Below are positions 36,765 through 47,034 of a DNA stretch of 47,034 nucleotides, piece after piece. The stretch covers positions 1 to 47,034 of the forward strand of contig KV919216.1 in NCBI GenBank assembly GCA_002049455.2, in the 5' to 3' direction. The position numbers were made by a program, and so were the translations under genes. The stretch's first letter is position 1. Each line of letters begins with the position of its first letter. Source of the DNA: Porphyra umbilicalis (taxonomy: Eukaryota > Rhodophyta > Bangiophyceae > Bangiales > Bangiaceae). The notes under the pieces were generated by a model. That model made no database searches. It was not told the DNA's origin and was given only the letters and a program-made list of their open reading frames with translations.

Positions 36765-37591
36765 CAGTTTTAGGATTGACCAATAGCTTGCCTCGATCCG
36801 GAATGCTGCCTTCGCAGGGCTCCTCAGAATCGAGCAATGCAAAACATGTCATCTGGGGGGGGGGGTGCACTTTGAACACGCCTTGCAACAACCAGGGTTG
36901 TCAGCGTTTGGTTTGGTTTGCCAAACATGAACGGAATTCAACCTGATTCACTTGAATGCTGGAGCGTTCAGGTTGAACGCAACATGTCAAAGGGCGTACT
37001 TGTTCCGCGTAATACTTAGTGCGCCACGTTTAATGTAGTTGAGATTGTGCTTGGGGAAGTCGGGTTGTCTGACTCGAGCTCCATCGAGCTTGAGTCGCCA
37101 AGCCGATGTAGCGTGTGCATAGCAGGCCTGCTGCAGTCCCGGCGACAGAGCCCTGCTTGCCTGCCCCACCACCGCGACACAATCCAAACGACTGGTACGA
37201 GCCGACGCCGGGGCGACGACGTTGACAACCGCCTGGGCCCCCGCGCAGTAACGGAGACGGGGGGACCAAACAGAAAGGACCAAACACCGATACGTGTAGA
37301 CGGGGCGTTGAGGGCGATTGGATGACCCGTTGTCCGAGAAGCAGCTTGCTGCACTCCACGCAATCCTGGGTGCGACCACGACCCATCCATCCTCCAGCCG
37401 AAAAGGCTACGATTCACGTACACATTGACAGCAGATGAATCGATCTACGTACTCAGCGCCTAGGGTGCTGCACAGCCGATTGGCAACAGTTGACATGAAG
37501 GAGGGTCTGAGAGCAGAACTCTCAGCGCGACTGACCTGCAGGGGGTATGGCAACGAGGCAGTCAGAGCGGCCGCACAGCGCCGAACCACCT

Positions 37592-37640
37592 GCGCAGTGC
37601 ACCTCGTTGCTGGATCCACCACGAGCTCGTTTTTCACTCG
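37592..37640 (+). repeat. Internal inverted repeat of the hAT-like element, left arm
   Basis: About 49 bases are the reverse complement of 39041-39089 with roughly three mismatches. They include CACCTCGTTGCTGGATCCAC. Confidence 0.88.
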
Positions 37641-38531
37641 AACTGCTCGCACGATTCTTGCACGACCCCTCGTAATGACCTCTGTGGAGCGTTTTTCTTG
37701 TCAAAAACTCGTTAAAACATGTATGCATTCACATCCGGGCATTTTGCACCGACTTTTTGGAAGCATCAGAAGCGTCTCTGAGAATGCCTCCTGTGGTGTA
37801 GAGCACCATGGTGTGAATGCCCGGATGCCAACGTATGCATATGCTCAACAGGTGCGTACGAGCTCTCCTTCCTTCCCAACGAGGTGGTTACGAGAATTCT
37901 GCACGCTGCATTAGGAGACCGTTCTCGAGGCGTGTGTATCAAGTCGCGTACGGGGCATCGAGGTGCTGCGCAAGTGCCGGTTTTTGAACTTAGCTTCTTC
38001 GTGCGTGCGAGTTGATGATAGTTATTGCCATCCACCTGATCGACATCTGACCTTCAGTGAACAGCGATGGTGAATGGTTGCGGTATTGCGATTGCCCATT
38101 TCACCAAGTTCTTCGAGGAGTGCCAAAGAATTGTGCATCCCGTGCGGAAAAAGCGGCTCACGGACGCGCCCCATCCCGGGGTGATGCGACACGATCCGCA
38201 TCACTCAGCAGATCCGTCGACTTAGCGCTGGTTGCCCGCTGCTGCGCCTGCCCGCCGAGTCGCCGCCTCCTCCGCGGCCGCCCTCGACACTGGCCACCTT
38301 CCACACGGCCGCAGTACCCCCGCCGCCGCCCCGCTTCCGCCCTTGACGCTTGTCCCCCACCCTTCGCCCCCCTCGTATGCTCCACCCCCCCCTTCGCCCT
38401 CTGCTACCACCGCCAACGTCGCCGTGACAGTCCGCCCCACTTGGCGTCGTCGGAAAGCGGCGAGATACGCGGGTGGGACTCGTCACCTCAACGCCCAAGG
38501 GCCCTATCTAACTACCGTCGAAACCCTGCGC

Positions 38532-38740
38532 AGCACCACCGCGGGGTTGCCCCCGCCGTCACCCTGCCCACTGCCACCACCTCCGGGCTCCCCCCGCCAT
38601 GTAAGGCCTACTAGCACCACCACGGGGCTGACCCCGCCGTCTCCCTGCCCGCCGCCACCACCGCAGGGCCCCCTTGCTGTATCCTTTCGACAAACACCGC
38701 GGGGCTGCCCCCGCCGTCAGCCCGCCGCGCACGGTCACCG
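38532..38740. repeat. Degenerate tandem repeat, about 2.5 copies of 77-81 bp
   Basis: Copies start near 38532, 38613 and 38692 and share ACCACGGGGCTGCCCCCGCC-like cores. The array lies in the GC-rich centre of the hAT-like element. Confidence 0.7.
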
Positions 38741-39040
38741 CCAGCTCTCGCAGTGGCTGCTTCCACGAGAACAGACAGAGGCATTGGTGCAACGGGTTGG
38801 GGGAGCAGGGTGTCCTTTTGCGTATTTCTTGTCGTAATCGGCTCTGCTATCGTATTGAACAAGGCACCCGTTTAGCGCATCAAGTCGCACTTGGAAGCAT
38901 TTGAACGGACTTCATAACGCTCGTGATGACGTCCAAATCATGTCGCCAACACGCCTGAACGAGTTTTTTGGACGGGATACGAGCAAACACTCTTAGCGTG
39001 CGAGGAAACACCCATTTTCAACGAGCGTTTACGATGAATG

Positions 39041-39089
39041 CGAGGGAAAAACGGGCTCGTGGTGGATCCAGCAACGAGGTGCACTGCGC
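39041..39089 (-). repeat. Internal inverted repeat of the hAT-like element, right arm
   Basis: Reverse complement of 37592-37640; the two arms are separated by about 1.4 kb. Confidence 0.88.
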
Positions 39090-39599
39090 TGGCTGATCAA
39101 TTTGAAGTGGTCAACGAAAGCTCCTGTCGGCCCGGGCAATTAAGCATAAATACAACCAAGTCGTTTGTCGTTTGGTTTGGTTCGTTTCTTGAAATCAACC
39201 TGGTTCATCGAACCATCTGTAGATTCAATGTGAACTTACAACCCTGGCAACAACGCTGTCGAGGCGATGTTGCAATGCGTGGTCAAACTGCACCCAGATG
39301 ACCTGTTATTGTGCTTCTCACAAAAACTGGATCCGCAACATCCGCTTCAGTGTCATGAACCGCCCCCTGAGCCAATGAAACAGTGACTTTGCAACGGAAG
39401 CTGATGCACCGAGGTCCAGTTTTTGTGAGAAGCACAATATCCCCACCGCGAATACGTCCCCCTCTTGACTCGCTCCGTCGGCTGCTTCGGAAAGACCAGA
39501 TGAGGTCAAGTCTGCTTGAATCTGGTTATTCACAAGAAATCGACTCCTCGATCTGGAAAAGCATGGTGGGCTACAGCTCTATTTGATGGGGGGCTACTG

Positions 39600-39674
39600 A
39601 GGGCGCTTAGGGCGCTGGGGGCGCTGGTAGGCGCTGTTAAGGCGCTCATAGGGCGCTAATACGCTCAGCGCCCC
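39600..39674. repeat. Right subterminal GGCGCT repeat cluster
   Basis: Seven or more GGCGCT units lie next to the right terminus, mirroring the left cluster. Confidence 0.85.
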
Positions 39675-39702
39675 CAAAATAGGGGCTCACATATCAACCC
39701 TA

Positions 39703-39710
39703 GTTCACCG
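39703..39710. repeat. Right 8-bp target-site duplication of the hAT-like element
   Basis: GTTCACCG, identical to the left flank. Confidence 0.88.
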
Positions 39711-41419
39711 ATTGCCCCAAACAGTAGCCTCCAATACGATCAAGCATGGCGACGGGAAAAAGAGAAAATGGACCTGGCCAGCGCATTGTAAGATATCCGT
39801 CTGGCACCAATCAACGACCATTCGCACTAATCAACGACCATACTGTAATGTGCGTCTTCCACAGTGTCTACATATGAAGGCATTTTCTCGATTTCCTATG
39901 AACGGCGCCGGCCCGCTTTATGCCCAAATGAGCTCCGTCAGAAAAATCAACGCCCAAAGTGTCTCAGACCAATAGACTCGCCAGCTTGGCAGCTTTCCAA
40001 CGCTGAAGGGGATACGACCCAATCGAAGCACATGCCTCTGGGGAGCGGTCCGAGCTGTGTCTGGGACTACGCAAGAAAAAAGGCGCCACTATTTAAATAC
40101 ATGCCTCAATTCCGTCCCTGACGACCCCGCATGGGCCGATCCGCGGCTGGGACCGCCCGTCATCCTCGGAAAATCGTGCTTCCTCCCCTTCCGCCACCTC
40201 ATACCCACCTGCCCCGCCTCCCTACCCGGCCTGTACGGTAACTGAGCAGCCTATAGACGGTCAAGCACCATTGATAAAATACCCTTCAGGTATCTACCAG
40301 CTTTAAACTAGCGAGAGAAGCTGACGGGGCCATCCGCGGCTCCTATGCCTGTGTGGGGTCCGGTTCCGCCCCACCGTCGTCCGCCTGCTATCTATCTCAC
40401 TGCTCCCGCAACCCAGCATGCTTCTCTGTGTTTCTCCCCTTTCTCTGCCACCCTCTATTCTTTCCCGCATCGGTACGTCGTGTGCATCATGTGGAAGGCC
40501 GTTTTCCCTCCCCCCTGCCCCCCTGTCCCGTTGCATTCAAAGCCATGCCCATGAACGCCCCCCCCCCCCGGTATATGACCATGCCACTCCCTGCTTTGCT
40601 GCCCTCCAACACCATTCAGCAAGATCCTAGGTACCCCGTCATCCCCCCTCCCCCTCGTCACTTCTGTAGCTCCGTAGTGGCCGTTCGGCCTCCATGACGT
40701 TATGGGCCGAGTATGCCTCAGCTGTCAGCGCCAAACCACCATCCGGTACGAAGCGGGCAGCCCCAGGCCAGAAGGAAAGTGGCTTGGCCGAAGATGCGAC
40801 ATGGGAAGGGGTCCGACGGGATCACGTCCGAAGGCTGGAACGTCCCGAGGCAAATTCAATATTCAACTACTCCGTCGACACTGGCTCCATCCTCAGAATT
40901 GATATGAAGACGCGATGGTTATTGTTTGGTGCACCCCCCCAAACCGATCCATATGTCTATATGAGACGGTGGGAAGCGCTGTGAGAAAAGAAAAATACCG
41001 CCGGGCTCATGACACCCTCAGGAGTCCAACGGTGTGCTTTACGCCTAGAATGGGCCGCAAGATGTTGGAGAAACAATCGAATGGTCGTTGATTGGTGTCA
41101 GACGGATAGCTGTTCCACATATTGCTTGTAAATGGAACGTCAAGTAGTAGCAGTAATATCAAAGTACGGTATCGAATCCAATCGCCAGCTGCTTGGCCGC
41201 AGAACGACGATACCGGAAGAGTCGGTTCGTCCGGCGTCCCGTCCTGAACTGCCATCCTCCTCAGCCCCGTCCCAGTACGCATAAAGCTGCTGCTCTTGGG
41301 CATGTGTCACCCCTCCCCCATGATCTCATCCTTCCTTTCTACCCCCACCCAACCCTCCACTGACGTTGTGGCATGCTGTCCCCGTCCTGGACGGCCGTCG
41401 CGGCGGTCGGCCGAGGGAG
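39711..41419. other. Moderate-GC DNA without a recognised gene
   Basis: Only short ORFs are present and none has a domain. A C-run of ten bases occurs near 40559-40568. I see no repeats linking it to other parts of the window. Confidence 0.45.
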
Positions 41420-41824
41420 TATTGCTGCTTGCCCAATTCTGTCCTGGTGGGCTGAGACTGGGACTGACTGCGAATAAGGGCCTACAATTGGCTTGGAAGC
41501 GCTGTCAGACGCGACTTCAGCCAATAAAACGTGCGGGTTCGTGACGAGGGCCTTGCACAGACGAGAAGTCACTGTTTTCCTACCCTGCAAGCGGATCATC
41601 TCCGCTCCGAGTCCAGATCGTGCCGTGATCCGGAGAATTCTCACTGTTTGCCCTAGAGATTTGCAACACTGCTGAGATGCCGATGTGCGATTCCAATGCG
41701 TATGAGCACATCGGTGCTGTGAGAAAGACAGAGTCGGTCCCAGGGGGTCACCTGATTGGTGGAACACAGTCAGTCCCAGTCCCAGTCCCAGTCCCCCAGG
41801 ACAAAAAATGGGCAACCAGCAATA
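41420..41824. mobile_element. MITE of about 405 bp with long terminal inverted repeats
   Basis: The left end reads TATTGCTGCTTGCCCAATTC and on to TGTCCTGG, then a GACTG-rich stretch. The right end, reverse-complemented, reads TATTGCTGGTTGCCCATTTT, TTGTCCTGG and (GACTGG)n GACTGACT. The inverted repeats are about 65-75 bases with small indels. No coding capacity is seen. No clear target duplication flanks the chosen ends, so the boundaries may be off by a few bases. A related end occurs at 46310. Confidence 0.72.
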
Positions 41825-43019
41825 ATGGGGGTCGTCTTCTCGTGCCGGTGTCGCACAGGCTGTTTCTTCTCCCCCTCGAGCCGGGCGCTAACATTCTGTG
41901 GCGGTCGTGGCCTGCTTCGGCAGTCTGGGCGGCCGCACCGTCGCGATGGCGTCAGATTGTGCCCTCTATGTTTAGAAATTACGGTGTCAAAATTAGAAAG
42001 CGAACGAGATTTGCAAACTTCAGGGGTTATCTCCGACTTCGTGACCACATACTGGCTGTACTCTCCTCTCACAGCACGTCTTCGACGGTGCCACTTTCTC
42101 GAATACCTCACAGGTGAAATGTTGCCAGTGCGAACAGATGCGAGGAGGCACTGTACACCGCATCGAGAGGGGTGCAGCGCCGGGGTTGATTGGGGAACTG
42201 GGGTGCCCCTGAATGAAAAATAACGGGCACGGTGCCCCACGCGTCGGGCTGACCGCTGGCCGGCCCTCTGTTTAGTCGATACCGCACCAAGAGCGTATCT
42301 TTCAGCGGCCACACTCGCTCTGCGACAGACCGCATCTGTCTCACGACCACCGCGACGGGGGTGCGAGGGATGATACTCGGCGAGACAGTGGGTGGAGGCT
42401 AGCCACCCGATGGTCCCCACCTCGACACCTGTGAGCCAGCAATCGGCCCCACCGCAGACCGGCGAAGAGCCTATGGTGCGCCACACAGTCACCGACACCC
42501 GCCGCGCCCTATAAGAAAAGTCTGCATGTTGTCCCAGGATTTTGGACACCAAAATCCCAGGTTGCTTCCACCAAAATCCCAGGTTGAATTCCCCGAAATC
42601 GCTCACAGACCGCGGTTCGGAGTTCCCGAAATCCCGGGATTTCAGGGATTTCGGAGGGTGCCATGGTCGCCTTATCGCAGGAAACCTGGGATGCCGGCAA
42701 CGTGAGAACCTGGGATCGGTTGGACTTTGATTCGCTCACGCAGCGCCACATTGTAACAATGAGTGGCTGCAGGCGACGCTCTCTATGTCCACCGGAAAGA
42801 ACTATATGACCTATGGTCACGCTCGGAATAACTGGTTTGAGTCTCACGGAAACCATATTCGCTTCGAAGTTAAACATTGCTGGTCGATATATTTTCTTTG
42901 TCCAGGTATTCGTAATTGCATCCACCACATATGCCGCTGGTGGTTAGTCGCCTTCCCAGCGGTTCCGTAATGCAGATTGCATAGATAGGGTTTGATGAAC
43001 GACGAGGAGTTTAACTAGG
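41825..43019. other. Moderate-GC DNA without a recognised gene
   Basis: A 278-codon minus frame (41770-42606) runs out of the MITE repeat but shows no domain. The segment ends with a small cluster of direct and palindromic repeats at 42547-42643. Confidence 0.4.
42547..42643. repeat. Short tandem repeat and 16-bp palindrome
   Basis: CACCAAAATCCCAGGTTG occurs at 42547-42564 and again 22 bases on. GAAATCCCGGGATTTC (42628-42643) is a perfect palindrome made of the same AAATCCC word. Confidence 0.8.
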
Positions 43020-43316
43020 CTAAGGGTTCACTGCAAAGAAATCGGCGGGCGACTGGGCGGTCGCGCCTGCATCAGCAGCTCGACCGTCGCTCGTCCCACC
43101 GCGCCCGGCCGGTGGAGCTCGCGGCGCCGGCAACGACGATGGTGCCGGGAGCTGGGGCGGCCGCGGGACCACCACCGGCGCCGCCGCGGGTGCCGCGCCG
43201 GTCGCGTCAGCTCTTCTGGCCGCGGCGGCCACCCTGGCTGCGTCGGCCTCCCTGGCCACGCCGGCATCCTTGGCCCCGCCAGCGTCCCACGCCCAGTTAA
43301 GCCTGCTCTTCTGGGT
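43020..43316 (-). CDS. Ala-rich ORF fragment, unknown
   Basis: A GC-rich island in lower-GC DNA holds a minus frame ending at 43020 (TAQSPADFFAVNP). Its upstream part reads LNWAWDAGGAKDAG and AREADAARVAAAARRADATG, then turns Pro-rich. It has no ATG upstream of residue AREAD except at 43259. It could be the 3' part of a gene or low-complexity chance. Confidence 0.25.
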   Translation of the reverse strand, partial: TQKSRLNWAWDAGGAKDAGVAREADAARVAAAARRADATGAAPAAAPVVVPRPPQLPAPSSLPAPRAPPAGRGGTSDGRAADAGATAQSPADFFAVNP

Positions 43317-43391
43317 CTGAGTATTACACGGTCGTTTCGAAAGCTCCCGAGCGACGTGTTAGGAATCCAGTGGTCCGTAGAAAATTGGGTC

Positions 43392-43595
43392 GCGACCCAA
43401 ATTTTGGAGGCCTCCGTAGCCTCTGCGAGAGCACCTTCTGACGCCAGTGGATCAGCAGCTCTTCGAAGACGTGAGTCGTGCAAGCGACGGGTCGCGAGCC
43501 AATTTTCAGAGGCCTGTGCAGGCTCTGTGAGAGGGCCTGTTGATCCGAATGGATCAGCAGCGGTCAAAAACGTGATCCGGGGCGGATTAATTCTT
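43392..43595. repeat. Imperfect tandem repeat, two copies of 102 bp
   Basis: Copies begin at 43392 and 43494. The period is a multiple of three, and on the minus strand both copies read as related peptides of the form AADPxxSxGxLxEx then ENWLATRR or KIWVATQF. Confidence 0.75.
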
Positions 43596-44350
43596 GCTCG
43601 TGCTTCGTCGATCCTGTTGCCTGCAGGCACTTGCATGACGCCTTTGTCATCACCGCGCGGTTGCTGTCTTTCTTTAGGGGGACACAATATGGCGGAAGCT
43701 GATGAAGGCCAGACGTAAGTTAGGTCCGGGTGTGTTGCGAGTGCAGTATGGCGCAATACAGGTGGGGAAGGGGTGGTGGGAGAAGACATCCTCGATAAAT
43801 GTCATCATGAGAAAAAACGTACTCACCCCTCCCTCTCCGCCACGGCCGCACATGTCCACTGAAACGGCCCATGCAGCCCCATACCACTTGGCATCGGAGA
43901 TGTGTCAAGAAGGTCCGAAGAGGAATCCTCATAGCGACGACTGTAGGTGTCAGTTTGGGGCGCTTGTGTGGAAAAATGGCAGCTACGGGGTGCCTCTAGA
44001 GTATTCTGGAGACGGAGTAGCAAAACGCTGGCGAGAGAGAAGATAAGTCACGAGCTCTACCTGGTGAGCTTTTCTGTCTATAACGGGCAGGCATGTGGGT
44101 AGGAAGTGGTCAAGGCCTATTTTTTCCGGAAGAATCGTGCTCTGCACACCCTGTTTGAGTGGGCTGGTATCGGGGGAGCTCCCAGTCTTGCTTCTCTCGG
44201 GAGACGGCGACTCCCCCTTACGCCTGAGCAGGGGTCAGGTGCAGCCTGTCCGACGTTCCTTGCTTCTGGCACCAGGTCATTGTCCAAGTTGCATTCTGCG
44301 CGGAAAAGTGGAAGCCTGATCTGACACTTACCCTTTCGGCCAATGAGCTG
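43596..44350. other. Moderate-GC DNA without a recognised gene
   Basis: Only short ORFs occur. Nothing is supportable beyond possible 3' flank of the minus-strand ORF that follows. Confidence 0.4.
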
Positions 44351-45352
44351 TCACATTTGAAGCACCAGCCAACCCGGTGCGACAACCCTGTTGAGACCCC
44401 AGAAGAGTAGGTACACTGGCCCTTCACTAGGCGTGGTCCTTAGCAGCAGCACAAGCCGCCTTTGCGGCAATGTAGGCGGCGCGGTTGTTGCCGCCTTGGA
44501 CAGAAGCGTGCAAGCGCCCCAACTGCGCTCGCACACGCCGAGCCGTGGCTCCTTGAGCTCCAGAAACGAGATGGCCGTGGTCAGGTCCGCGCGCGACTGC
44601 TGGCAAAACGTAACCTCAGGGTCAAAAAACCTCGCCGCCTGGCGTGCTAGGCTCTGCAGGTGCGTCTTCTCGGCGGACGAGATGCCCACCGCCGGGTTGT
44701 CAAAAATCGGCATGCGATTGATGGCGCCGCCCGTGACCGCCACGGTGCGGCGGGCGGAATTGGGTCCTTCTCGAGGTCGAACCCGAGGCGCCCATTGGTG
44801 CGGCTCTTCCGCCGCCCGCCCTCGCGCAGGGTAGGCGGGAGAACCACCAATGGCTGCGTCTGCTTGGCGCCCGAAAAGGCCGCTGGCCCACTCGGGGCGC
44901 TCCCCCCCTAACGCAGGGTACAGCGGCCCCCGCGGTGGTTGGGCGTGCTACGGCACCGCTGACACTGGCACGCGGCCGTATAGGCCCGGCCAAGTCTTGG
45001 CGTGCGGGCCTCGGGCGGAGGCACAGGCCTGAAAGCCAATGGGCGATCGACCCGTCCTGACCGTTCCGCCGACGACAGTGGTGCTTCGGGTGGCGGCCGG
45101 AGGGGTCGCTCCACAGAAGGGCGGAGCGCCTGTGGAGAGGCGAGTGAGGGCGGGCCAGGCCGACGGGTTGGCGCCGGTGACGGGGAAGACACCGCACCGC
45201 TGCGGCCATACCTTGACGGCTGACGGCGCCGAGGTCGAGCTGGAGGGACGGCGTCCGTTCCCGATCGGTGGGGCGGGCGCTGAAGGCAGACGTGCGGCGG
45301 CCGCCACCGCAGCCGCGAGATTGCCTGAAAAAGAAAAAACCAAAATTAGTTC
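44351..45352 (-). pseudogene. Unknown minus-strand ORF with one in-frame stop
   Basis: A single frame reads from 45352 to 44351 with only one stop, a TAG at 44950-44948. Before it lie VKVWPQRCGVFPVTGANPSA and GRSPIGFQACASA; after it ALGGERPEWASGLFGRQADA, TGGAINRMPIFDNPAVG and AEKTHLQSLARQAARFFDPE, which look like globular protein. Near 44500 a second frame reads GGNNRAAYIAAKAACAAAKD, so a further frame change is likely. The sequence recalls a Gag- or coat-like protein of a mobile element, but I cannot place it. At about 45326 a pyrimidine tract ending in CAG looks like a 3' splice site. Confidence 0.4.
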
Positions 45353-46309
45353 GTGAAACGAGATCTCATGAATAGAAAGCATGACAGACGCAAAAGCAAT
45401 ACGGTCGACCGGCCACGTAGTAACGATACCCGAAACACCATACGCACCGTGTGGGAGCAATTCGGTGCCGGGAAGAAGATGAGGAGGCAGCGGCGCAAGT
45501 ACAGGCACGGACGAAGGGATCACACGTGACGGAATACTTGGCGACACGGAAATGAGTCCATCACAATCGTACGACGGGGGGAACAAGGTGTGTGTGTTAT
45601 GATACAATACCACGCGAAACACATAGGAAACGTACCCGCTGCTGTCACGAGCACGTTTGCGGCGGCTGCCCGCCATGCCGCAGCAGCGCGACCAGTAAAT
45701 GGAAGAAAGGCAACGCAGGTCGCAGGAGGGGGCTGCCAAGCACAGAGTGACGGACAGGGTAGGGAAAAAACGGCAGGGGAGAAGGGCGGGGAGCAGTGAC
45801 GTGTGCCAGTGTGATGACGGCAGGCGCGAACGGTGTGGTGTGTATTGGGCACGAGCGGTGTGGCGTGCGTGACCTCGCTGTCGTGGGCGTGACAGCGGTG
45901 CGCGCTGCTTGTGCGGTCGGGGTGCGTGTGGGCGTGCGTATGCGACGGTGCCGTATGCGAGCCACTCAGAGCACCCCCTCACGGCAGGCTGTGAGCCCCC
46001 CTCCCCTCCCTGTGTTCCGCACGCCGCAGGTGGCGGACTGCACCCCCCCCACCCGCCCCCCCCCCATCTTTCGTCCCCAGAAGGCGGGCTCTCTGCCGGG
46101 CCCTCGACCACAGCTCTGACATTGTGCGGCAGAGAGCCCTCTCGCTCGGAGGACGACGCGAGATCAGAAGCGCCCCACCTCCGTTATGGTCGACGGCTGA
46201 AGGGGTAGCAAACCAAGGAGATCGCGAGAGTAACGAAAGTCATTACCTTAGTGGATCAAGTGCGGCGACATCAGCATAGTTCTCCAGTCTTCTAGCTTAA
46301 TCTCGTACG
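45353..46309. other. Region upstream of the unknown ORF; possible first exon
   Basis: On the minus strand an ATG near 45681 opens MAGSRRKRARDSSG, followed at once by GTACGT, a plausible 5' splice site about 310 bases before the candidate acceptor at 45326. Joining these gives a frame different from the most natural downstream one, so the model is doubtful. Nothing else is recognised. Confidence 0.25.
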
Positions 46310-46381
46310 TATTGCTGATCCCCGAATTTTGTCCTGGGGACAGAGACAGAGACTGACTCTGAATAAGAGCACTCTATTGGT
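46310..46381 (+). repeat. Second copy of the MITE terminal repeat
   Basis: TATTGCTGATCCCCGAATTT, TTGTCCTGG, GACTGACTCTGAATAAG and ATTGG follow the same order as the left end of the 41420-41824 element. The opposite end is not seen before the window stops. Confidence 0.7.
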
Positions 46382-47034
46382 TTAAAACGACAGTAAGAAG
46401 TGCATTAAACTGCAGCGAACGCAAGATCAGTCCCGCAGCGCAGAAGAAAGACCAAGCACAAAAAAGAACAGGAGCAGCGTGTGTGTTTATCTACGACACA
46501 GAGAAACAGCCCAAAGAACAAGGCAGATGACCCACGAAAAGAAAAGCAAGAAACGATGCAAGCGAGACGAGAAACAGAAGTGATTGGAACAGGAGTGGGG
46601 GGGGGGGGGGGGGAGCGTGGGCGGCAGGGGGGGGGATCGGGGGACGCTCGGCCGCAGCCGCGGCGACGGCGACGTCGGGGTGGGGGGGGGTGGGGAGGCT
46701 GCGGACCGCGGCGGCGACGTGGTCCGAATCGACGACGCCGGCGTCGGGTCGACACTTGCGTTCTGATCGTCATAAATTTGATCATGTGACCTCGACCGAC
46801 CCAGAACGGGCCTGTGATCTGGACCGTCGGGCCATCGTTCAGGGATCAAGATAGGGTCAAAAGATGCTGCGATTCCCTATGATTTCGCAATGGACTTGCC
46901 AGCGGTTCGAAATGGCGCGGAGGACGAGATCTACTGGTCTCAGTCCTGCTCGCACTGGGCTGTCAGCTGAAGTGGGCGACACGCCCGGGGCCGCGCTCTG
47001 ATCATCGACACTGGACGTGTGACGCTGGCACGCG
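46382..47034. other. Window end; no recognised gene, one poly-G tract
   Basis: A run of about 17 G near 46596-46612 and a G-rich, GGCGACG-containing stretch follow. No ORF with a domain is present. Confidence 0.45.

Larger units (their letters stand above)
36636..39702. mobile_element. hAT-like DNA transposon, apparently non-autonomous, 3.07 kb
   Basis: The two ends are inverted: each starts TAGGGTTG and continues to ATGTGAGCC after a short variable stretch. The flanks are an identical 8-bp duplication, GTTCACCG, at 36628-36635 and 39703-39710. An 8-bp duplication with TAGGG-type ends is the hAT superfamily signature. About 100 bases inside each end are packed with GGCGCT units in both orientations, matching the clustered subterminal transposase-binding repeats known from Ac-type elements. 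Internal ORFs (longest 159-201 codons) show no BED finger, DDE or hAT dimerisation motif, so mobility would need a transposase from elsewhere. Confidence 0.85.

Noticed and set aside
41405..41835. Target-site duplication of the MITE
   Set aside because: The bases outside the chosen ends (GGGAG and ATGGG) do not match, so no duplication is claimed.
41770..42606. 278-codon minus-strand ORF in moderate-GC DNA
   Set aside because: It has no recognisable domain, ends in a DW repeat produced by the MITE GACTGG array, and overlaps transposon termini.
1..47034. rRNA, tRNA genes or CRISPR arrays
   Set aside because: I found no cloverleaf with A and B boxes, no rRNA-like stretch and no regularly spaced short repeats. 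The R2-like element is not visibly inside rDNA.

Overview
This window is nuclear DNA of a eukaryote. It carries long, apparently intron-free, very GC-rich genes (thioredoxin reductase, topoisomerase III, a family-16 methyltransferase) and four different classes of eukaryotic transposon. One protein starts with what looks like a plastid transit peptide. GC-rich, intron-poor genes in a transposon-rich genome fit a bangiophyte red alga (Porphyra/Pyropia type). That assignment is an inference from style, not from a diagnostic marker.

Layout. 1-5200: a Ty1/copia LTR retrotransposon. Its left LTR is cut by the window edge, and its gag, protease, integrase, reverse transcriptase and RNase H coding regions are split by indels. 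5201-9632: a non-LTR retrotransposon ORF directly abutting the right LTR, with four N-terminal zinc fingers, a reverse transcriptase and a C-terminal CCHC plus restriction-like endonuclease, resembling the R2/NeSL type. 9633-18325: moderate-GC transposon debris, dominated by a minus-strand CACTA/EnSpm (TNP2) transposase relic at about 11.6-16.1 kb. The relic appears to be interrupted by a 1.8 kb block flanked by an 18-bp direct repeat. 18326-36242: a GC-rich gene block with a methyltransferase (+), a J-domain protein (-), NADPH-thioredoxin reductase (+), topoisomerase III alpha type (-), a beta-helix-like membrane protein (+), a protein with a bZIP-like basic tail (-) and a plastid-targeted coiled-coil protein (-). 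36636-39702: a 3.07 kb element with TAGGGTTG termini, GGCGCT-rich subterminal repeats and a perfect 8-bp target duplication, the signature of a hAT transposon, with no recognisable transposase. 39711-47034: low-gene-density DNA with a 405-bp MITE, another end of the same family, several tandem repeats and an interrupted unknown minus-strand ORF.

The genes are ordinary nuclear housekeeping functions and do not form an operon-like system. The most informative features are the hAT-like element, the half-tRNA primer site and twin palindromes of the copia element, the R2-like ORF, and the membrane beta-helix candidate.

Many reading-frame breaks fall in G or C homopolymers or microsatellites, and the two visible LTR copies differ only by single-base indels. 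Long-read assembly indels are therefore a serious alternative to genuine gene decay, and exact ends of several CDS entries should be read with that in mind.
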